From RGIG6353 sp964558655 (lineage in GTDB: Bacteria; Bacillota; Clostridia; Oscillospirales; SIG627), in the NCBI GenBank assembly GCA_964558655.1, contig CAZLEX010000010.1, positions 1 to 52,358 of the forward strand: a stretch of DNA of 52,358 bases, written 5' to 3'. The first letter of the stretch is position 1. Each line of letters opens with the position of its first letter. The position numbers and the translations under genes are program-made. This document shows, one piece after another, positions 34,679-43,746 of the stretch. Under the pieces are notes generated by a model that made no database searches, had not been told where the DNA came from, and worked only from the letters and a program-made list of their open reading frames with translations.

Positions 34679-35833
34679 TTACTTATCCCCCTTGTCATCT
34701 TCTCTTTGAAGTGTCTCTTTTCCTGATAAATCGGTTGAAAGAATTGCATCCATTTTTATCTTTGTCGGTATTTTATCCCAATTAGCTTTATCGCTTTTAA
34801 TTCTTGAGGGATCATGTTTCGGCTTATAAAAATGTTTTATTAAATTAGCGAAATTGTAATGTTCTCTAAACGCGGCAAACTTAGGTGCATTGTTGTAGAT
34901 AACTATGGCAATGAGAATAAGAGCATAAAACAAATTTTGAAGGACGGCAAGTCCGCCGGTTAAAACCGTCGCAAGTTTTGTATTCAGGAATGTAATGAGA
35001 ACTGCGGCAATAATAGAGCCGTTAATGCTTCCGATACCTCCCAAAACAACCATAACAAGAATTTCAATCGAATAATTATAGCCGAATTTTGTACTCTGAA
35101 CATTATAATTGGCGAAGCTGTAAATAACACCCGCAATTCCGGAAAAAAAAGCAGAAATGGTAAACGCAATAAGTTTATACTTTGTAACCGGAATACCGGT
35201 AGCTCGTGCGGCAATTTCATTATCTCTTATCGATGTTATGGCACGGCCATGTTTTGAGCGAATCAAATTTTGAATAACCAAAGCGGTAAGTACGGCAAAG
35301 GCAAAACCCAAAACAAAAAGTGTGTTTTTATTAAATCTCGGCGTTGAAAGGCCTATCGATCCACCGAAAGTATCTTTACTTGTATTTTGAAAGATAGATT
35401 TAACTATTTCGCCGAAAGCGAGCGTTACAATTGCAAGATAATCCCCCTTCAGTCTAAGTGCGGGTAACCCTATAATCACTCCGCATACGGCGGCACAAAC
35501 GCCTCCGACTATCAAAGAAATAAAAAAGTTTACAAGCGAAGGGTCTTTGGAAGTTCCCATTTGGAATGAATCGACCAAAATCGCAGAAACTTTTCCGCCA
35601 ATGTAAGCACCGACACACATGAATCCCGCATGACCTAACGAAAGTTCCCCGAGAAATCCTACAACAAGGCTGAGAGAAAGCGACAATATTATGGCAATGG
35701 ATATTTTTTCAAAAAGATAAAGCGATGACGCGGAAAAGCCGACCGTAAAAGTAATAATTGTCAAAACAATCAAAAAAACGGTCATTATTAAAACATTGAG
35801 ATTGTTTTTCAAAAATTTATTTTTTCTTTTCAT
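34679..35833 (-). CDS. livM: branched-chain amino acid ABC transporter permease LivM
   Basis: 384 residues, about nine or ten membrane helices. Carries the LivM pattern SLVVGFLGELSLGHAGFMCVG, LPALRLKGDYLAIVTLAFGE and SKHGRAITSIRDNEIAA, followed by VVLGGIGSINGS. It forms the membrane channel with LivH. A hydrophilic C-terminal tail of ~70 residues (KHDPSRIKSDKANW...) extends past the last helix, longer than in many homologues. The ATG at 35833 overlaps the livH stop by one base (TAATG). Confidence 0.93.
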   Translation of the reverse strand: MKRKNKFLKNNLNVLIMTVFLIVLTIITFTVGFSASSLYLFEKISIAIILSLSLSLVVGFLGELSLGHAGFMCVGAYIGGKVSAILVDSFQMGTSKDPSLVNFFISLIVGGVCAAVCGVIIGLPALRLKGDYLAIVTLAFGEIVKSIFQNTSKDTFGGSIGLSTPRFNKNTLFVLGFAFAVLTALVIQNLIRSKHGRAITSIRDNEIAARATGIPVTKYKLIAFTISAFFSGIAGVIYSFANYNVQSTKFGYNYSIEILVMVVLGGIGSINGSIIAAVLITFLNTKLATVLTGGLAVLQNLFYALILIAIVIYNNAPKFAAFREHYNFANLIKHFYKPKHDPSRIKSDKANWDKIPTKIKMDAILSTDLSGKETLQREDDKGDK

Positions 35834-36705
35834 TATACTTTCTCCCTTCTCTTCTTACCGAGAAATCCCGTGGGTTTAACGAGAAGAATAATGATGAGAA
35901 CAGAAAATTCGATAGCGTCGGTATACGGTGCAATCACTGTAATTTTATATGAAATCGTTTCGATGATGCCTAAGAGTATTCCGCCGAGCATAGCACCCGG
36001 AATAGAACCGATTCCACCTATAACAGCGGCAGTAAAAGCCTTAATTCCGGGCAAAGAACCGAAAGTGTTCGATAAGCTCGGAGACTTCAAAAGATAAAAC
36101 AGACCCGCCAAAGCAGCCAAAGCGGAACCTATTGCAAATGTTATGGAAATTATTTTGTTTACATTAATTCCCATAAGCTGTGCCGCACCTTTATCTTCGG
36201 ATACCGCAACCATAGCACGACCTGTTTTTGTGTATTTTACAAAAAGCGTTAAACCTATCATAACAGCAATAGTCGAAGCAAGAGTTATGAGAGTACTCAC
36301 CTGAAGACTAAGCCCCCAGAAACGAATAATTTTCTGTTCAGCAATATTTACCATTTTGGGTGATGCACCGAAAATAATCTGTGCGAGGCTCTGCAAAAGA
36401 TAACTAACTCCTATTCCGGTGATAAGAACGGCAAGAGGAGATGACCCACGCAAAGGTTTATATGCGATTTTTTCTATTATAACGCCTAAAATTATGCAAA
36501 AAACAACAGATGACAAAATCGCAAGTGACGGATATCCGCTAAGATTTAAAACTACGGAAATCGTATATCCGCCTGCCATAATTATATCACCGTGAGCGAA
36601 ATTAAGCATTTTTGCAATACCGTACACCATTGTGTATCCCAAAGCAATCATAGCGTAAATACCGCCAAGACTCAAACCGTTAATTATTGTCGTTATGAAT
36701 TCCAT
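35833..36705 (-). CDS. livH: branched-chain amino acid ABC transporter permease LivH
   Basis: 290 residues from the ATG at 36705, chosen for AAGGAAA upstream and the normal LivH beginning EFITTIINGLSLGGIYAMIA. About eight membrane helices, with MLNFAHGDIIMAGGY, RAMVAVSEDKGAAQLMGI and AAVIGGIGSIPGAMLGG. Partners LivM in the membrane. About 100 bases separate it from livJ, enough for a processing or attenuation site, though I see none there. Confidence 0.94.
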   Translation of the reverse strand: MEFITTIINGLSLGGIYAMIALGYTMVYGIAKMLNFAHGDIIMAGGYTISVVLNLSGYPSLAILSSVVFCIILGVIIEKIAYKPLRGSSPLAVLITGIGVSYLLQSLAQIIFGASPKMVNIAEQKIIRFWGLSLQVSTLITLASTIAVMIGLTLFVKYTKTGRAMVAVSEDKGAAQLMGINVNKIISITFAIGSALAALAGLFYLLKSPSLSNTFGSLPGIKAFTAAVIGGIGSIPGAMLGGILLGIIETISYKITVIAPYTDAIEFSVLIIILLVKPTGFLGKKRREKV

Positions 36706-36808
36706 AATAATTTCCTTATTATAATTGTATATACGATATTGCCGACGCATATTAACGCGTCAGCAATACCGTCGTATTTAAAGCAAATATTTATTCGTTT
36801 TCTCTATT

Positions 36809-37984
36809 TTATCCGGCTATCATAGCTTCTTTTACAACAAATTTTACAGCATCTTTTTTAACATAGCCGTTTGCGTCCCATGTAATATTTTCGCCTGTAA
36901 CTCCGCTAAATGTAAATCCTGACTGAAATTCTTCTTTAAGAAGATCGCAAAGATCGGACGCGGAAATCGTAACGCTGATAGAATCGGGGTTCTTTTCCTG
37001 AATAGACTTCATTGCTTCGTAAATTGCGTAAACGCAGTCATAAGCCGAAGCACCGAACTGATTAAGCGTATCTGCACCGTATTTCGTTACATATTTATCG
37101 ATAAATTCCTTGGCTTTGCCATCGGTAGCATTGGAATTAAAGTGTGAAAGCATGGAAATTTCCTGCGGTATTGAATCAATATCAAATCCGTCTGCGGAAG
37201 CTATTCCGTCAAATCCGTCACAACCGTAATAAACAGCATCTTCGCCTACAATTTCTTTAGCCTGCGTCATAAAAAGAGATGCGGGAGTATAATAAATGGG
37301 CATAAAGATAAACTTACAATCTTTAAGCGTTTGAATCTGTGAGCTGAAATCACTCGTATTTGCATCTGTAAACATGGTTTCGATGACAGTTATCGAAGAA
37401 TCGAGATTTTCCTTAAACTGTTCGAAAATACCCTGTGAATAAGGATCGTCCGACTTGTAGAAAACGCCTATTGTCTGTCCCTTATAATTTTCGTTTACAA
37501 ATTTTGCCGAAACTTTACCCTGATTTCCGTCGGCAAAACACATCTGATAACCGTTTTCGTTCTCGGGTATATCATCACCCGAAGCGGACGGTGTAAGGAA
37601 GAAAACATTGTCTTCAACGGAGAGATTGGAAAATTCAAGTCCGGGAGCAGTTGTAACCGTTCCGAGCGATACCTGCATTCCGCCCTCGTACAAGCTTGCA
37701 TAGTTCGTTGAAATTTTATCCGGATTATGCATATCATCGACAACTACCAACTTGAATTTTACGCCGTTAAGACCTCCTGCGGCATTAATTTCGTCGACAG
37801 CCATCTGTGCGGCATTTTTAACGGCCGTTCCGTAAACGGAAGCTCCACCGGTCAAAGGTCCGGAAACACCTATAACATACTCTGTGTTATCCTTCGTATA
37901 ATTTTTTGTGCCGCAACCGACGAAACCTACTGCAAGAGCCGCCAGCATTGACAGTGTGAGAACAAAAGAAAAAATCTTTTTCAT
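36809..37984 (-). CDS. livJ: branched-chain amino acid-binding lipoprotein (LivJ/LivK type)
   Basis: 391 residues. Lipoprotein signal peptide with lipobox GFVGC (lipid-anchored Cys24), then a type 1 periplasmic-binding fold: YVIGVSGPLTGGASVYG, AVDEINAAGGLNG, VSLGTVTTAPG and YDCVYAIYEA. Binds the amino acid outside the membrane and hands it to LivHM. Being first in the operon it is probably made in excess. GGAGG precedes the ATG at 37984. The upstream leader contains a short ORF and a terminator-like hairpin (38058-38179) that may control the whole operon. Confidence 0.93.
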   Translation of the reverse strand: MKKIFSFVLTLSMLAALAVGFVGCGTKNYTKDNTEYVIGVSGPLTGGASVYGTAVKNAAQMAVDEINAAGGLNGVKFKLVVVDDMHNPDKISTNYASLYEGGMQVSLGTVTTAPGLEFSNLSVEDNVFFLTPSASGDDIPENENGYQMCFADGNQGKVSAKFVNENYKGQTIGVFYKSDDPYSQGIFEQFKENLDSSITVIETMFTDANTSDFSSQIQTLKDCKFIFMPIYYTPASLFMTQAKEIVGEDAVYYGCDGFDGIASADGFDIDSIPQEISMLSHFNSNATDGKAKEFIDKYVTKYGADTLNQFGASAYDCVYAIYEAMKSIQEKNPDSISVTISASDLCDLLKEEFQSGFTFSGVTGENITWDANGYVKKDAVKFVVKEAMIAG

Positions 37985-38057
37985 ATTTTTACCTCCATAT
38001 CAAAATCATGATATTTAATATATAAAACCGCAATAATATTTCGAGCGGGTTTTATAA

Positions 38058-38091
38058 CAAAAGAAAAACAGACGCCGTAAAAGAAGGCGTC
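38058..38091 (-). terminator. candidate attenuator hairpin in the liv leader
   Basis: Minus strand: GACGCC, nine-base loop, GGCGTC, then TGTTTTTCTTTTG. The 5' arm overlaps the stop codon of the leader ORF, so a ribosome finishing the ORF would sit on the hairpin. Two further hairpins (AAAACC..GGTTTT and ATATCA/TGATAT) lie between it and the livJ ribosome site. Confidence 0.6.
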
Positions 38092-38179
38092 ATTTCATAC
38101 AAAGGCAAAGAGAGAACATACCGACAGAAAATGTCCGCACAAAACTCGGTGTATTTGAGGCTGCCGTTACAAATGCCAT
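38090..38179 (-). CDS. short leader peptide upstream of livJ
   Basis: A 29-codon ORF starting ATG GCA TTT with GGAG five bases upstream, about 27 bases after the predicted transcription start. The peptide begins MAFVTAASNTPSF and ends SLCLCMK; it has three Val and two Leu but no dense run of branched-chain codons. The ORF ends inside a terminator-like stem, the layout of translation-dependent attenuation. No T-box (no GGGTGGNACCGCG) is visible. Coding status is inferred from the ribosome site and position only. Confidence 0.5.
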   Translation of the reverse strand: MAFVTAASNTPSFVRTFSVGMFSLCLCMK

Positions 38180-38212
38180 CTCTTCTCCCCCTCTTTGAAA
38201 AATTATGTAAAG

Positions 38213-38241
38213 ATTTTACTACCAAATTAATATTTTGTCAA
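38213..38241 (-). promoter_or_regulatory. promoter of the liv operon
   Basis: Minus strand: TTGACA (38241-38236), a 17-base spacer, TAAAAT (38218-38213). It gives a leader of about 220 bases before livJ, unusually long for this window. A 12-base palindrome lies 11 bases upstream. Confidence 0.75.
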
Positions 38242-38252
38242 TACTTTTTTAC

Positions 38253-38282
38253 AACAAATCCCCCATACAAGGGGGATTTGTT
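38253..38282. other. 12-base perfect palindrome between serA and the liv promoter
   Basis: AACAAATCCCCC and its complement around a six-base loop. It could end serA transcription, but neither strand shows a T run after it. Its place just upstream of the liv -35 box would also fit a regulator site. Confidence 0.6.
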
Positions 38283-38303
38283 ATTGTACAAAAGTTACTA
38301 AAA

Positions 38304-39434
38304 TTATATGTTTCTTACCCTAATTACAAAATCGAGAGCATTTAAAGCATTTATATCGATTTGTTCATCTGAATCCACTATAGCATAACCGTACGCTTTG
38401 CGAACGCCGGATGTAACATTAGCTGATTTCGTAATCCCCGTAATTTTTGTCAAAGCGTCATCGCAAGCTTTGAAAAGGACGCATACTCTGAAAGCTTTGT
38501 TCTTCGGTGCAGATACTGCGGGATAATTCACGGAATTAACTATATTACCGTTTTCAAGATAATCTATCAATTCTTTTGCCGCCATAATCGCACAGTTGTC
38601 TTCGGACTCCGGAGTAGAAGCACCAAGATGAGGAATAGATACAACATTCTTGTATTCGTGTAGATCGTTTGTGGGAAAATCCACTACATACGAAGCAACT
38701 TTTTCATTATCAAGTGCAAGCTTTATATCCGAAGAATTAACAAGATCGGCACGGGCAAGATTAATTATACGAACTCCGTCTTTCATCTTACCGATTGTAT
38801 CGGTATTTACAGAACCCTTTGTTTCCGGAGTTGACGGAATATGAAGTGTTATAAAATCCGATACACTGTAAAGTTCTTCGATATCTTTGACAATTTTTAC
38901 ACGGGAATCAAGAGCATGAGCCGCTTTTACCGAGAGGAAGGGATCGTATCCGACAACATTCATTCCGAGTCCCAGAGCTGTGTTGGCTACCATTGCACCT
39001 ATTGCACCGAGTCCCACTACACCTAAAGTTTTTCCGAAAAGTTCCGGCCCAACATATGCTCCTTTCCCTTTTTCGACGGCTTTGGCAATATCTTCATCCG
39101 GGCTTATGGTCTTAACCCAATTTATACCGTCGACAATTTTACGGCAGGACAAAAGGAGAGCTGCAACAGCAAGCTCTTTAACTGCATTGGCATTTGCTCC
39201 GGGAGTGTTGAAAACAACAATTCCCGCATCTGCCGCACGGTCAAGCGGAATGTTATTGACACCTGCTCCGGCTCTTGCTATCGCCAACAAAGACTGTTCA
39301 AATTCCATATCATGCATAACCGCAGAGCGTACCATTATGGCATCCGGATTTGCAACATCATCTCCCACAGTATATTTCCCGTCGAAAAGTGATGTTCCGC
39401 ATTTTGCGATTTTATTAAGAAGTTTTATATTCAT
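38304..39434 (-). CDS. serA: D-3-phosphoglycerate dehydrogenase
   Basis: 376 residues. Oxidises 3-phosphoglycerate to phosphohydroxypyruvate, first step of serine synthesis. Family marks are ARAGAGVNNIPLD, the NAD-binding GVVGLGAIGAMVA, catalytic Arg in LARADLV and His in IPHLGASTPE. A short C-terminal segment (~305-376) resembles a trimmed ACT-type regulatory domain. The ATG overlaps the serC stop by four bases (ATGA), so both steps are coupled. Length matches the compact clostridial SerA rather than the ~530-residue form. Confidence 0.93.
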   Translation of the reverse strand: MNIKLLNKIAKCGTSLFDGKYTVGDDVANPDAIMVRSAVMHDMEFEQSLLAIARAGAGVNNIPLDRAADAGIVVFNTPGANANAVKELAVAALLLSCRKIVDGINWVKTISPDEDIAKAVEKGKGAYVGPELFGKTLGVVGLGAIGAMVANTALGLGMNVVGYDPFLSVKAAHALDSRVKIVKDIEELYSVSDFITLHIPSTPETKGSVNTDTIGKMKDGVRIINLARADLVNSSDIKLALDNEKVASYVVDFPTNDLHEYKNVVSIPHLGASTPESEDNCAIMAAKELIDYLENGNIVNSVNYPAVSAPKNKAFRVCVLFKACDDALTKITGITKSANVTSGVRKAYGYAIVDSDEQIDINALNALDFVIRVRNI

Positions 39435-40513
39435 TTGTGCTCCTCTTCATATTTCTTAAGAAATTCTACAAGTGACTCTACGCCTTCAATCGGCATAGCA
39501 TTATAAATCGACGCCCTCATACCGCCGACAGAGCGATGTCCCTTAATATTAACAAAACCGTTTTCGGCAGCTTTTTTGCAGAAATCGGCATCGAGATCGG
39601 GATCTCCGGTTACAAAGCATACATTCATCAAAGAACGGACATTCTTTTCAGCTGTCGGTTTAAAGAGTTTTGAATTATCAAGGTAGTCGTAAAGAATCGA
39701 TGCTTTCTTTTTATTAATTTCATTCATCGCTTTAAGACCGCCGAGAGATTCAACCCACTTAAATACGAGTCCCGCAACATAAATTGCGTAGCACGGAGGC
39801 GTGTTATACATAGAATCGTTATCGGATAAAGTCTTGTAATCAAGCATAACCGGAGTATCAGGTCTTGCATTGCCGAGAAGGTCCTCGCGAATTATAACAA
39901 CGGTAAGGCCGGAAGGTCCCATATTCTTCTGTGCACCGGCATAAATCATGCCGAATTTGGAGACATCAACCGGTTCGGAAAGAATGCAGGACGACATATC
40001 GGCTACAAGCGGGATATCTCCCGTATCCGGTATATAATCGTAATGAGTTCCGTAAATGGTATTGTTGAAACAAATGTGAACATAGTCAGCATCGGGACGG
40101 ATATCGTCATGCGTAATCTTCGGAATATAAGTGAAATTCTTATCTTTTGATGAAGCAATTTCTTTTACATCACCGTACTTTTGTGCTTCTTTATATGCTT
40201 TTCCCGAAAACTGTCCCGATACTATATAATCGGCTTTACCGTTTTTGTTCATCAAATTAAGCGGAACGGCGGCAAACTGTGTTGTTGCTCCTCCCTGCAT
40301 AAAAATAATCTTATAATTTTCAGGTATAGACAAAACCCGTCTGAAAGTATCGAATGCTTCATTAATAATCGATTCGTAAACTTTTGATCTGTGGCTCATC
40401 TCCATAACGGACATACCCGAACCGTTATAGTCGGTCATCTCTGCGGCACAGGTATTCAAAACTTCAAGCGGAAGCATTGAAGGTCCTGCGGAAAAATTAT
40501 AAACTCTACTCAT
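39431..40513 (-). CDS. serC: phosphoserine aminotransferase
   Basis: 360 residues from the ATG at 40513 (AAGGAGG ten bases upstream; an earlier in-frame codon is rejected because SerC begins at RVYNFSAGPSMLP). PLP enzyme giving phosphoserine from phosphohydroxypyruvate and glutamate. Visible are MEMSHRSK, FMQGGATTQFAA, the PLP lysine in YAGAQKNMGPSG and the closing GGMRASIYNAM. Transcribed with serA from a consensus promoter. The third serine-pathway enzyme, SerB, is not in the window. Confidence 0.97.
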   Translation of the reverse strand: MSRVYNFSAGPSMLPLEVLNTCAAEMTDYNGSGMSVMEMSHRSKVYESIINEAFDTFRRVLSIPENYKIIFMQGGATTQFAAVPLNLMNKNGKADYIVSGQFSGKAYKEAQKYGDVKEIASSKDKNFTYIPKITHDDIRPDADYVHICFNNTIYGTHYDYIPDTGDIPLVADMSSCILSEPVDVSKFGMIYAGAQKNMGPSGLTVVIIREDLLGNARPDTPVMLDYKTLSDNDSMYNTPPCYAIYVAGLVFKWVESLGGLKAMNEINKKKASILYDYLDNSKLFKPTAEKNVRSLMNVCFVTGDPDLDADFCKKAAENGFVNIKGHRSVGGMRASIYNAMPIEGVESLVEFLKKYEEEHK

Positions 40514-40561
40514 GGTTGATATTCCTCCTTGCAAACTCAACTAAGTTGTTAAATATACTGT

Positions 40562-40590
40562 ATTATACCCCTATTTCCCGTTATTGTCAA
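40562..40590 (-). promoter_or_regulatory. consensus promoter of serC-serA
   Basis: Minus strand: TTGACA (40590-40585), a 17-base spacer, TATAAT (40567-40562). An 11-base palindrome CAACT-A-AGTTG (40538-40548) lies in the leader and could be an operator. The rest of the gap to the pckG terminator (40591-40780) shows nothing I recognise. Confidence 0.8.
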
Positions 40591-40780
40591 TACTTATAAG
40601 CATTTTATTTAAAAATATTTATTACGGTAAAACATTTATTTCGTAACTGTTTATGACGGGATATACACATAAACATCGCACATAAAAAATATACGGCAAG
40701 TTACCGAAATGTGTTACAACAAATCCGTTTAACAGTTTATCGAGATTTTCCGTGCGTTTACTAACTCATAGATTTTTTAA

Positions 40781-40818
40781 GAAAGAAAAAGCACCTCAAA
40801 GTGTCAACTTTGAGGTGC
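40781..40818 (-). terminator. intrinsic terminator of pckG
   Basis: An 11-base stem GCACCTCAAAG/CTTTGAGGTGC with a six-base loop and a TTTTTCTTTC tail on the minus strand, 23 bases after the stop codon. Confidence 0.93.
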
Positions 40819-40841
40819 ATATTTGCAAATAAAAATAAAAA

Positions 40842-42623
40842 TTACTTGAGATTAGCTTTAAGATTCTCGAGCTGTGTACGAAGTTCCTGAGGAAGTTTAT
40901 CGCCGAATTTCTTATAATGTTCTTCGATTTCAGCCACTTCCCGAAGCCATACTTCCCTATCTACCGTCAAAATATCCTTAAGCGTATCGCGTGAAAAATC
41001 ACCTATATCCGTAAGGTCTATATCATCTACATTCGGAACATATCCTATTGCTGTTTCAACGGCATCTACCTTGCCCTCGCAACGATCTATAATCCAATTG
41101 AGGACACGAATATTATCGCCAAATCCGGGCCATACAAAATTGCCTTCGTCATCGGTTCTGAACCAGTTAACATTGAATATCTTCGGTGCTTTATCTCCGA
41201 GCTTTTTGCCCATATCGAGCCAGTGACGGAAATAATCACCCATATTGTAACCGCAGAACGGAAGCATTGCCATAGGATCTCTGCGAACAACTCCGACAGC
41301 ACCGGCTGCAGCAGCAGTAGTTTCGGAAGCCATTGCCGAACCTACGAACACACCGTTTTCCCAGCTCTTTGACTGATATACGAGGGGAGCTGTCTTTGCA
41401 CGGCGTCCGCCGAATATTATAGCGGAAATGGGCACGCCCGCACCCTTGTTAAATTCATCGGAAATACATGGACAGTTCTCGGCAGGTGCTGTAAAACGGC
41501 TGTTGGGGTGAGCAGCACAAGTAGATTTGTCGGCTTTATTGAATTTAGCGGGATCCCAATGATTACCTTTCCAATCAAGAGCATTTTCGGGAAGATTCTT
41601 ATTAAGTCCTTCCCACCAAACCGTATTATCATTGAGATCGAGACATACATTTGTGAAAATCGTATTCTTTCTCGTGGAAGCAAGTGCATTGTAATTTGAC
41701 TTTTCATTAGTGCCCGGAGCTACGCCGAAAAATCCGTTTTCGGGATTAATGGCATAAAGTCTGCCGTCATCGCCTATTCTCATCCAAGCGATATCGTCGC
41801 CTACCGTCCATACTTTATATCCTTTGTCTCTGAGATACTTGGGAGGAATAAGCATAGCGAGGTTTGTCTTTCCGCAGGCAGACGGGAATGCAGCCGCAAC
41901 ATACTTAACTTCGCCCTTCGGGTTCTGTATACCGAGAATGAGCATATGTTCCGCCATCCAGCCCTCTTTCCAGCCCTGATAAGAAGCAATACGGAGAGCA
42001 AAGCATTTCTTTCCGAGAAGAACATTTCCGCCATAACCGGAGTTTACCGAAATAATAGTATTGTCTTCGGGGAATTGACATATATATCTCTTCTCCGGAT
42101 CAACATCGCATCTTGAATGAAGTCCTCTTACCCAATCGTTGCTGTCCTTGAGAACATCAAAGACTTTGGGGCTTACACGAGTCATTATAATCATATTAAG
42201 AACTACATAAATCGAATCCGTAACTTCAACTCCGATTTTTGCAAGAGGAGAACCGATAGGTCCCATAGAAAAAGGAATAATGTACATTGTGCGTCCTTTG
42301 TATGAACCTCTGGCAATACCGTAAAGCTTCTTATACATTTCTTCCGGATCGCACCAATTGTTTGTAGGGCCTGCATTTTCGCGGTTTTTGGAACAAATAA
42401 AAGTTCTGTCTTCAACGCGTGCAACATCATTCGGATTTGTTCTGTGAAGATAACATCCCGGAAGCTTTTCCTGGTTAAGTTGAATAAGTTCACCGAGCTC
42501 AACCGCTTGGCGTCTGAGATCTTCAATTTGTTCTTCACTTCCGTCAACCCAAACAACATTGTCCGGACAAAGAAGTTCTTTCATTTCGTCAAGCCACTTA
42601 AGGACTGTTTTGTTCTGTGTCAT
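40842..42623 (-). CDS. pckG: phosphoenolpyruvate carboxykinase (GTP)
   Basis: 593 residues from the ATG at 42623, preferred over an earlier in-frame start because the protein then begins near the family start (NKTVLKWLDEMKELL). GTP-type PEPCK interconverts oxaloacetate and PEP. Motifs include the P-loop AAFPSACGKTNLAML, VGDDIAWMRIGDDGRLYAINPE, and NWFRTDDEGNFVWPGFGDN near the C-terminus. No strong ribosome site is visible before this ATG. In fermenting gut Clostridia it can run towards oxaloacetate by fixing CO2. Own promoter and terminator, so a single-gene unit. Confidence 0.96.
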   Translation of the reverse strand: MTQNKTVLKWLDEMKELLCPDNVVWVDGSEEQIEDLRRQAVELGELIQLNQEKLPGCYLHRTNPNDVARVEDRTFICSKNRENAGPTNNWCDPEEMYKKLYGIARGSYKGRTMYIIPFSMGPIGSPLAKIGVEVTDSIYVVLNMIIMTRVSPKVFDVLKDSNDWVRGLHSRCDVDPEKRYICQFPEDNTIISVNSGYGGNVLLGKKCFALRIASYQGWKEGWMAEHMLILGIQNPKGEVKYVAAAFPSACGKTNLAMLIPPKYLRDKGYKVWTVGDDIAWMRIGDDGRLYAINPENGFFGVAPGTNEKSNYNALASTRKNTIFTNVCLDLNDNTVWWEGLNKNLPENALDWKGNHWDPAKFNKADKSTCAAHPNSRFTAPAENCPCISDEFNKGAGVPISAIIFGGRRAKTAPLVYQSKSWENGVFVGSAMASETTAAAAGAVGVVRRDPMAMLPFCGYNMGDYFRHWLDMGKKLGDKAPKIFNVNWFRTDDEGNFVWPGFGDNIRVLNWIIDRCEGKVDAVETAIGYVPNVDDIDLTDIGDFSRDTLKDILTVDREVWLREVAEIEEHYKKFGDKLPQELRTQLENLKANLK

Positions 42624-42701
42624 TTTCTGTACCAACTTTCTATAAAATTTATTATAAATTAAATTTATAACAGTGCAAGAATACAAAGCACTCTATGTTA
42701 T

Positions 42702-42729
42702 ATTATACCATCTATTTTTCTTTTTGCAA
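42702..42729 (-). promoter_or_regulatory. promoter of pckG
   Basis: Minus strand: TTGCAA (42729-42724), a 16-base spacer, TATAAT (42707-42702). The leader is about 70 bases and A/T-rich. Confidence 0.6.
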
Positions 42730-42766
42730 GAAATTTTTAATAAAAAATGCAAAACGGTTAAAAAAT

Positions 42767-43684
42767 TCATTTTCTCTTAACAAAGTGCATAAATACATAC
42801 GGCCAAACAGTACCCGCAAAAAATACAACCACAAAATATCTCAAAGAATCGGCAAGAATTTGCGGAAAATTTATTGCGACGAACAAAGCCTTTAATCCTT
42901 CCTTAAATGCAAGCAGCACAGCCGCTCCGACAACAACTTTTATTATTTGCTTATAAAAAGGAGCACTCGTTGTGAAATTCAAATATTTGTCGTCGATGAA
43001 CCACGAAACGACAAATGCAATTGTTGCTCCAAGCATTTTTGAAGCAAATTTAATTGAATCCTCATAAGTTTCCGTCATCTCGGCGGAAGAATTTCCCGTA
43101 CAGGATATTATCGAATAAGCAAAAAGCACGCCTATAATCAATACGGCAAATGCACGAAGGATAAAAGAAAAAGTATCTGAAGAATATTTTTTCCCGATTG
43201 CATAAAATCCCACAACCAAAAAAGTGTTAAAAACGAGTGAAAACAGCACATCAGACGGATAATGTACGCCTAAATACACACGGGAAATTGCTATAAGCAA
43301 AGTTATTACTACAAGACTTACCGACAGTGCTTTCTTTTTTCTGTACAGTAAAGCTATACCTCCGTATGTTGTTGTCGCAATTTGAGTATGCCCGCTCGGA
43401 AAAGAAAACCCTCCGGCATCTTTCATTGCTTCTGCAACGGGCTTAAAATCGGGATGTACAATCCACGGCCGTTCGACTTTGCAAATCATTTTTAAAAACT
43501 GTGTTACCGTTTGACCTATTAATCCGCAGTAAAGAATAAAAAAACCGTATTTTTTATTCACGCACCAGATAAGGACAAGTGCAAAAATCAAAAAAATCGT
43601 TTCCCAACCGAGATATGTTATCACAAGAAAAAACTTATCGAAAAACGGTGTTCTGTGACGCTCAAAAAATTCAAGAATTTCCAT
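42767..43684 (-). CDS. PAP2-family membrane phosphatase
   Basis: 305 residues, about eight membrane helices. The three PAP2 motifs are complete: KMICKVERPW (KxxxxxxRP, ~65-74), FPSGHTQ (~95-101) and SRVYLGVHYPSDV (~134-146). Such enzymes remove phosphate from lipid phosphates at the outer face, for example undecaprenyl pyrophosphate or phosphatidic acid. After the PAP2 core there are three or four extra helices of unknown role, making it longer than the usual ~200-residue form. ATG at 43684 with GAGGAG upstream. Confidence 0.9.
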   Translation of the reverse strand: MEILEFFERHRTPFFDKFFLVITYLGWETIFLIFALVLIWCVNKKYGFFILYCGLIGQTVTQFLKMICKVERPWIVHPDFKPVAEAMKDAGGFSFPSGHTQIATTTYGGIALLYRKKKALSVSLVVITLLIAISRVYLGVHYPSDVLFSLVFNTFLVVGFYAIGKKYSSDTFSFILRAFAVLIIGVLFAYSIISCTGNSSAEMTETYEDSIKFASKMLGATIAFVVSWFIDDKYLNFTTSAPFYKQIIKVVVGAAVLLAFKEGLKALFVAINFPQILADSLRYFVVVFFAGTVWPYVFMHFVKRK

Positions 43685-43703
43685 GTTTTCTCCTCACAAT
43701 GCG

Positions 43704-43731
43704 TATATGCGGAGCATAAGCTCCGCATATA
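43704..43731. other. perfect 12-base stem-loop
   Basis: TATATGCGGAGC and its complement around ATAA, located between the transketolase stop (43747) and the PAP2 ATG. No T run follows on the minus strand towards PAP2's promoter side, so it may be a PAP2 leader structure or a Rho-independent end lacking a tail. Confidence 0.6.
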
Positions 43732-43746
43732 AAAATCAAAATAAAA

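Noticed and set aside
37985..38206. A T-box riboswitch before livJ
   Set aside because: No GGGTGGNACCGCG-type element and no specifier loop; the leader fits ORF plus terminator better.
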